From Ktedonobacterales bacterium (GTDB lineage: Bacteria; Chloroflexota; Ktedonobacteria; Ktedonobacterales; JADMIN01): a stretch of DNA of 8,107 nucleotides. A model generated the notes under the pieces. That model was not told the origin of the DNA. It made no database searches and saw nothing but the letters and a program-made list of their open reading frames with translations. The position numbers and the translations under genes are program-made. The stretch lies in assembly GCA_025450405.1 (NCBI GenBank), contig JANWHL010000309.1, positions 1-8,107 on the forward strand. Direction: 5' to 3'. This document shows, one piece after another, positions 6,430 to 8,107 of this stretch (position 1 is the stretch's first letter; each line of letters starts with the position of its first letter).

Positions 6430-6461
6430 GAGGGACGGTTCATACAGAGAGGAGCGCGCCC

Positions 6462-7025
6462 ATGAGCCGCGACCTGCACAACTTCGGCCGCGTGGATCTG
6501 CTGGACGCGGAGGCCATCGGCCAACCTGGCCAGCGGCGGTTTCGGCTCATTGCTCGCGGCGGCGGCGAGACCGCCAGTCTCTGGCTGGAACGCCAGCAAT
6601 TGGAGCAGCTTTCGCTCGCCCTCGATCAATTGTTGGCACAGATTGCGGGGGGGGACTTGCTCCGTCCCGAGGCCATGGCCGAGCGCCCCGCGACACCCGG
6701 AGCACCGGCGGACTTTCCGGAGCACCCAGACCTGGATTTCCAGGTGGGCCAGCTCACCCTCGGTTATGATGAAGCGGCCGATCACATCGTGCTGCTGGCC
6801 GCACGCCTCGAGTTGATGGAGCGCGCTGGCGAGGTGACGGCGCGCGAGAACGTGGATCCGGAATTCGCGGGACACATGAGCCGCGACCAGGCCACGCGCC
6901 TAAGTACCCACATCGCCGGTGTCCTCGCCGCGGGCAGGCCGCGCTGTCCGTTCTGCGGCCAGCCCATGGATGATCAGCACGTGTGCGTTAAACAAAACGG
7001 ACATCGGCCCATGGAGATAAACTAG
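6462..7025 (+). CDS. DUF3090 (TIGR03847-type) family protein with a C-terminal zinc-knuckle motif
   Basis: This is a 187-residue soluble protein of unknown function. Recognition rests on three conserved blocks. They are the N-terminal GQPGQRRFRLIARGG (20-34) followed by ASLWLERQQLEQL (38-50), the central FQVGQLTLGYDEAADHIVLLA (93-113), and the C-terminal AAGRPRCPFCGQPMDDQHVC (156-175) with a closing NGHRP. Cys162, Cys165, His173 and Cys175 form a C-x2-C-x7-H-x-C arrangement likely to hold zinc. The length is typical of the family. The family is common in Actinobacteria and also occurs in Chloroflexota. In Actinobacteria it is usually next to a histidine-phosphatase-like gene and a SCO1664-type gene, neither of which is seen here. 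ATG 6462 has AGAGGAG seven bases upstream and its own promoter. An 8-G run lies within codons 62-64. The gene converges with the PrsW gene. Confidence 0.88.
   Translation: MSRDLHNFGRVDLLDAEAIGQPGQRRFRLIARGGGETASLWLERQQLEQLSLALDQLLAQIAGGDLLRPEAMAERPATPGAPADFPEHPDLDFQVGQLTLGYDEAADHIVLLAARLELMERAGEVTARENVDPEFAGHMSRDQATRLSTHIAGVLAAGRPRCPFCGQPMDDQHVCVKQNGHRPMEIN
6647..6654 (+). repeat. Run of eight G in the DUF3090 gene
   Basis: Eight consecutive G bases encode the Ala-Gly-Gly at residues 62-64. Unlike the similar run in the CvpA-like gene, slippage here would lose two thirds of the protein, including the zinc-knuckle motif. Confidence 0.8.
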
Positions 7026-7051
7026 CTCGGCCCGCGATGACGGTGTGTGCG

Positions 7052-7073
7052 GCGCCGCGTGTGGACGCGGCGC
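7052..7073. terminator. Perfect 8-bp G+C hairpin between convergent genes
   Basis: GCGCCGCG (7052-7059) and CGCGGCGC (7066-7073) are perfect complements around the six-base loop TGTGGA. The hairpin lies 26 bases after the DUF3090 stop and nine bases beyond the PrsW stop, in the only gap between these convergent genes. There is no T-run on either side, so it would be a non-canonical bidirectional terminator or an RNA 3'-end stabiliser. Confidence 0.5.
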
Positions 7074-7081
7074 GCGAACGG

Positions 7082-8107
7082 TCAGGCTCCCGTTGGGGAT
7101 TCGGTGGCGGTTGGCGCAGGCACGGCCACAACGCGGATCAGTGCGCGGCGCAAATGCGCGATACGCGCGCGGTAGACTTCCTCGGGTTGGCGGGGCACCG
7201 CCTTGGGGCGATCGCCCATCGCCACGTGCCATTTGCGAAAGGCGAGTCCGGTCTCGGTTTGATGGAGCCCACGGCCGAGCAGGTACGCACGCGGGCCCCA
7301 CCGCAGCAGATAGCGGTGTTCCACGCGAGCCCGGAGCCGGGATTTCTGGAGCACGACGTACTCATCGGGGGTGACGACCCCAGCGGGCACCTCGGACGCG
7401 AGGTATTCGCGCACAATGGCCGCTTCGCGTGCCAGCGCGCGCAAGAGCACGCGCACGAGCCACGCCTGTGCCGCGAAGAGGGGGATGTAGTTCAGCAGCA
7501 CGGCGACGATGGCCACGGAGACGGTCGTCTCGCTAACATGTGGGGGGTGGACGGCGGCGTCGGCTTGAAAGTCTACGAAGTCGAAAAAGGCGTGCAGCAG
7601 TACAGCCGCGCCGAAGCCGCTCAGCGGCGCGAGCAGCCTGATCCGGCGATCACGTGTCTCGCGGGCCAGGCCAAGGCCCGCGCCAAAGAGCGCCGTAAAG
7701 GTGGAGTGTCCGAGCCACCCCAACACCACGCGGCCAAGGATGAGAAAACTCAGGTCTCCGCGCGGGCTGCCGGCGAAGTACACGAAGTTCTCCACCATGG
7801 CAAAGCCCGCACCGATCAGCACACCATAGACAATGCCATCGGTGACGTTGTCGAACTCGTCGCGCAGCAACAACAGGAGGGCGAGCAGCCCCGCGCCTTT
7901 GACGGACTCTTCAGTCAATCCGGCGCTCAGGCCGAGCATGGCGGAACGGATCACGTCACCGCCTGTGCCAGCGCGCGCCAGCTCTCCCACGGCGGCGGTC
8001 AGTGGACGCTCGGCGAGCAATGCCGCGGGTATGGCGATCACAGCGCCCCACGCGAAGGCGCTGGCAAGCAAGTACACGGGCTCGCGCTCGTACCGATCGA
8101 TGGCACC
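7082..8107 (-). CDS. PrsW family intramembrane metalloprotease (5' end outside window)
   Basis: The 341 visible residues belong to a membrane-embedded zinc protease of the PrsW type (CAAX-protease/Bce superfamily). The B. subtilis member cleaves the anti-sigma factor RsiW; the target here is unknown. All core motifs are present, counting from the window edge: EESVK with Glu66, Glu67 and Lys70; GFAMVEN (101-107) with Glu106; GHSTFTALFG with His134; and LLHAFFDF with His172. The frame is open to base 8107 and the first visible residues, AIDRYEREPVYLLASAFAWG, match the family's Asp-Arg-Tyr-Glu-x-Glu-Pro segment. The true start is therefore outside the window, and the GTG at 8077 is not it. Hydrophobic segments lie near 11-32, 71-82, 91-111, 120-145, 158-178 and 195-221. 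Residues 225-341 are a basic soluble tail with TPDEY and LHQTETGLAFRKWHVA, as in many actinobacterial and Chloroflexota members. Confidence 0.93.
   Translation of the reverse strand, partial: GAIDRYEREPVYLLASAFAWGAVIAIPAALLAERPLTAAVGELARAGTGGDVIRSAMLGLSAGLTEESVKGAGLLALLLLLRDEFDNVTDGIVYGVLIGAGFAMVENFVYFAGSPRGDLSFLILGRVVLGWLGHSTFTALFGAGLGLARETRDRRIRLLAPLSGFGAAVLLHAFFDFVDFQADAAVHPPHVSETTVSVAIVAVLLNYIPLFAAQAWLVRVLLRALAREAAIVREYLASEVPAGVVTPDEYVVLQKSRLRARVEHRYLLRWGPRAYLLGRGLHQTETGLAFRKWHVAMGDRPKAVPRQPEEVYRARIAHLRRALIRVVAVPAPTATESPTGA

Larger units (their letters stand above)
6256..6461 (+). other. Spacer between the PH/PASTA and DUF3090 genes
   Basis: The spacer is 206 bases and has no credible gene. 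It contains a bulged hairpin soon after the upstream stop (6271-6288), an A-run preceded on the opposite strand by a short stem (6333-6359), a candidate promoter (6400-6429) and the Shine-Dalgarno AGAGGAG (6448-6454) for the downstream gene. Confidence 0.6.

Noticed and set aside
8075..8077. GTG as the start of the PrsW gene
   Set aside because: The frame remains open to the window edge and the ten codons before it encode the family-typical Asp-Arg-Tyr-Glu-x-Glu-Pro segment.

Overview
The window is a G+C-rich piece of bacterial chromosome carrying six protein-coding genes. Four are complete: an AI-2E family transporter, a CvpA-like membrane protein, a tandem-PH/PASTA membrane protein and a DUF3090 protein. 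Two run off the edges: gyrA at the left and a PrsW-type protease at the right. I see no rRNA, tRNA, CRISPR array, insertion sequence or phage gene. The combination of a DUF3090 (TIGR03847-type) protein, a two-copy bacterial PH-domain protein ending in a PASTA domain, and a PrsW protease with a long basic tail fits a Chloroflexota bacterium best, with a high-GC actinobacterium as second choice. That is an inference from family distribution, not a phylogeny.

Layout. Bases 1-1895 (minus strand) hold the first 631 residues of DNA gyrase subunit A. Its upstream region (1896-2417, about 520 bases) is shared with a gene that diverges from it and contains a possible back-to-back promoter centred on GTATAC. 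From 2418 to 6255 three membrane-protein genes run on the plus strand: the AI-2E transporter, the small CvpA-like protein and the PH/PASTA protein. The gaps of about 215 and 116 bases make them a loose cluster rather than a tight operon. A 206-base gap follows, with a good-looking promoter at its right end, then the DUF3090 gene (6462-7025). A perfect 8-bp hairpin separates this gene from the convergent PrsW gene (7082 to beyond 8107, minus strand).

How the genes might work together. GyrA is housekeeping. The plus-strand cluster is entirely about the cell membrane, and the PrsW protease is an envelope enzyme too, so the right three quarters of the window has an envelope flavour. No defined pathway links the genes. 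The most unusual object is the PH/PASTA protein: an even number of membrane segments and an Arg-rich N-terminus predict that its PASTA domain sits in the cytoplasm, the opposite side from where PASTA domains normally bind cell-wall material. Smaller points of interest are two non-standard residues around the gyrase active site, two 8-G runs in coding sequence, and the isolated position of the DUF3090 gene.
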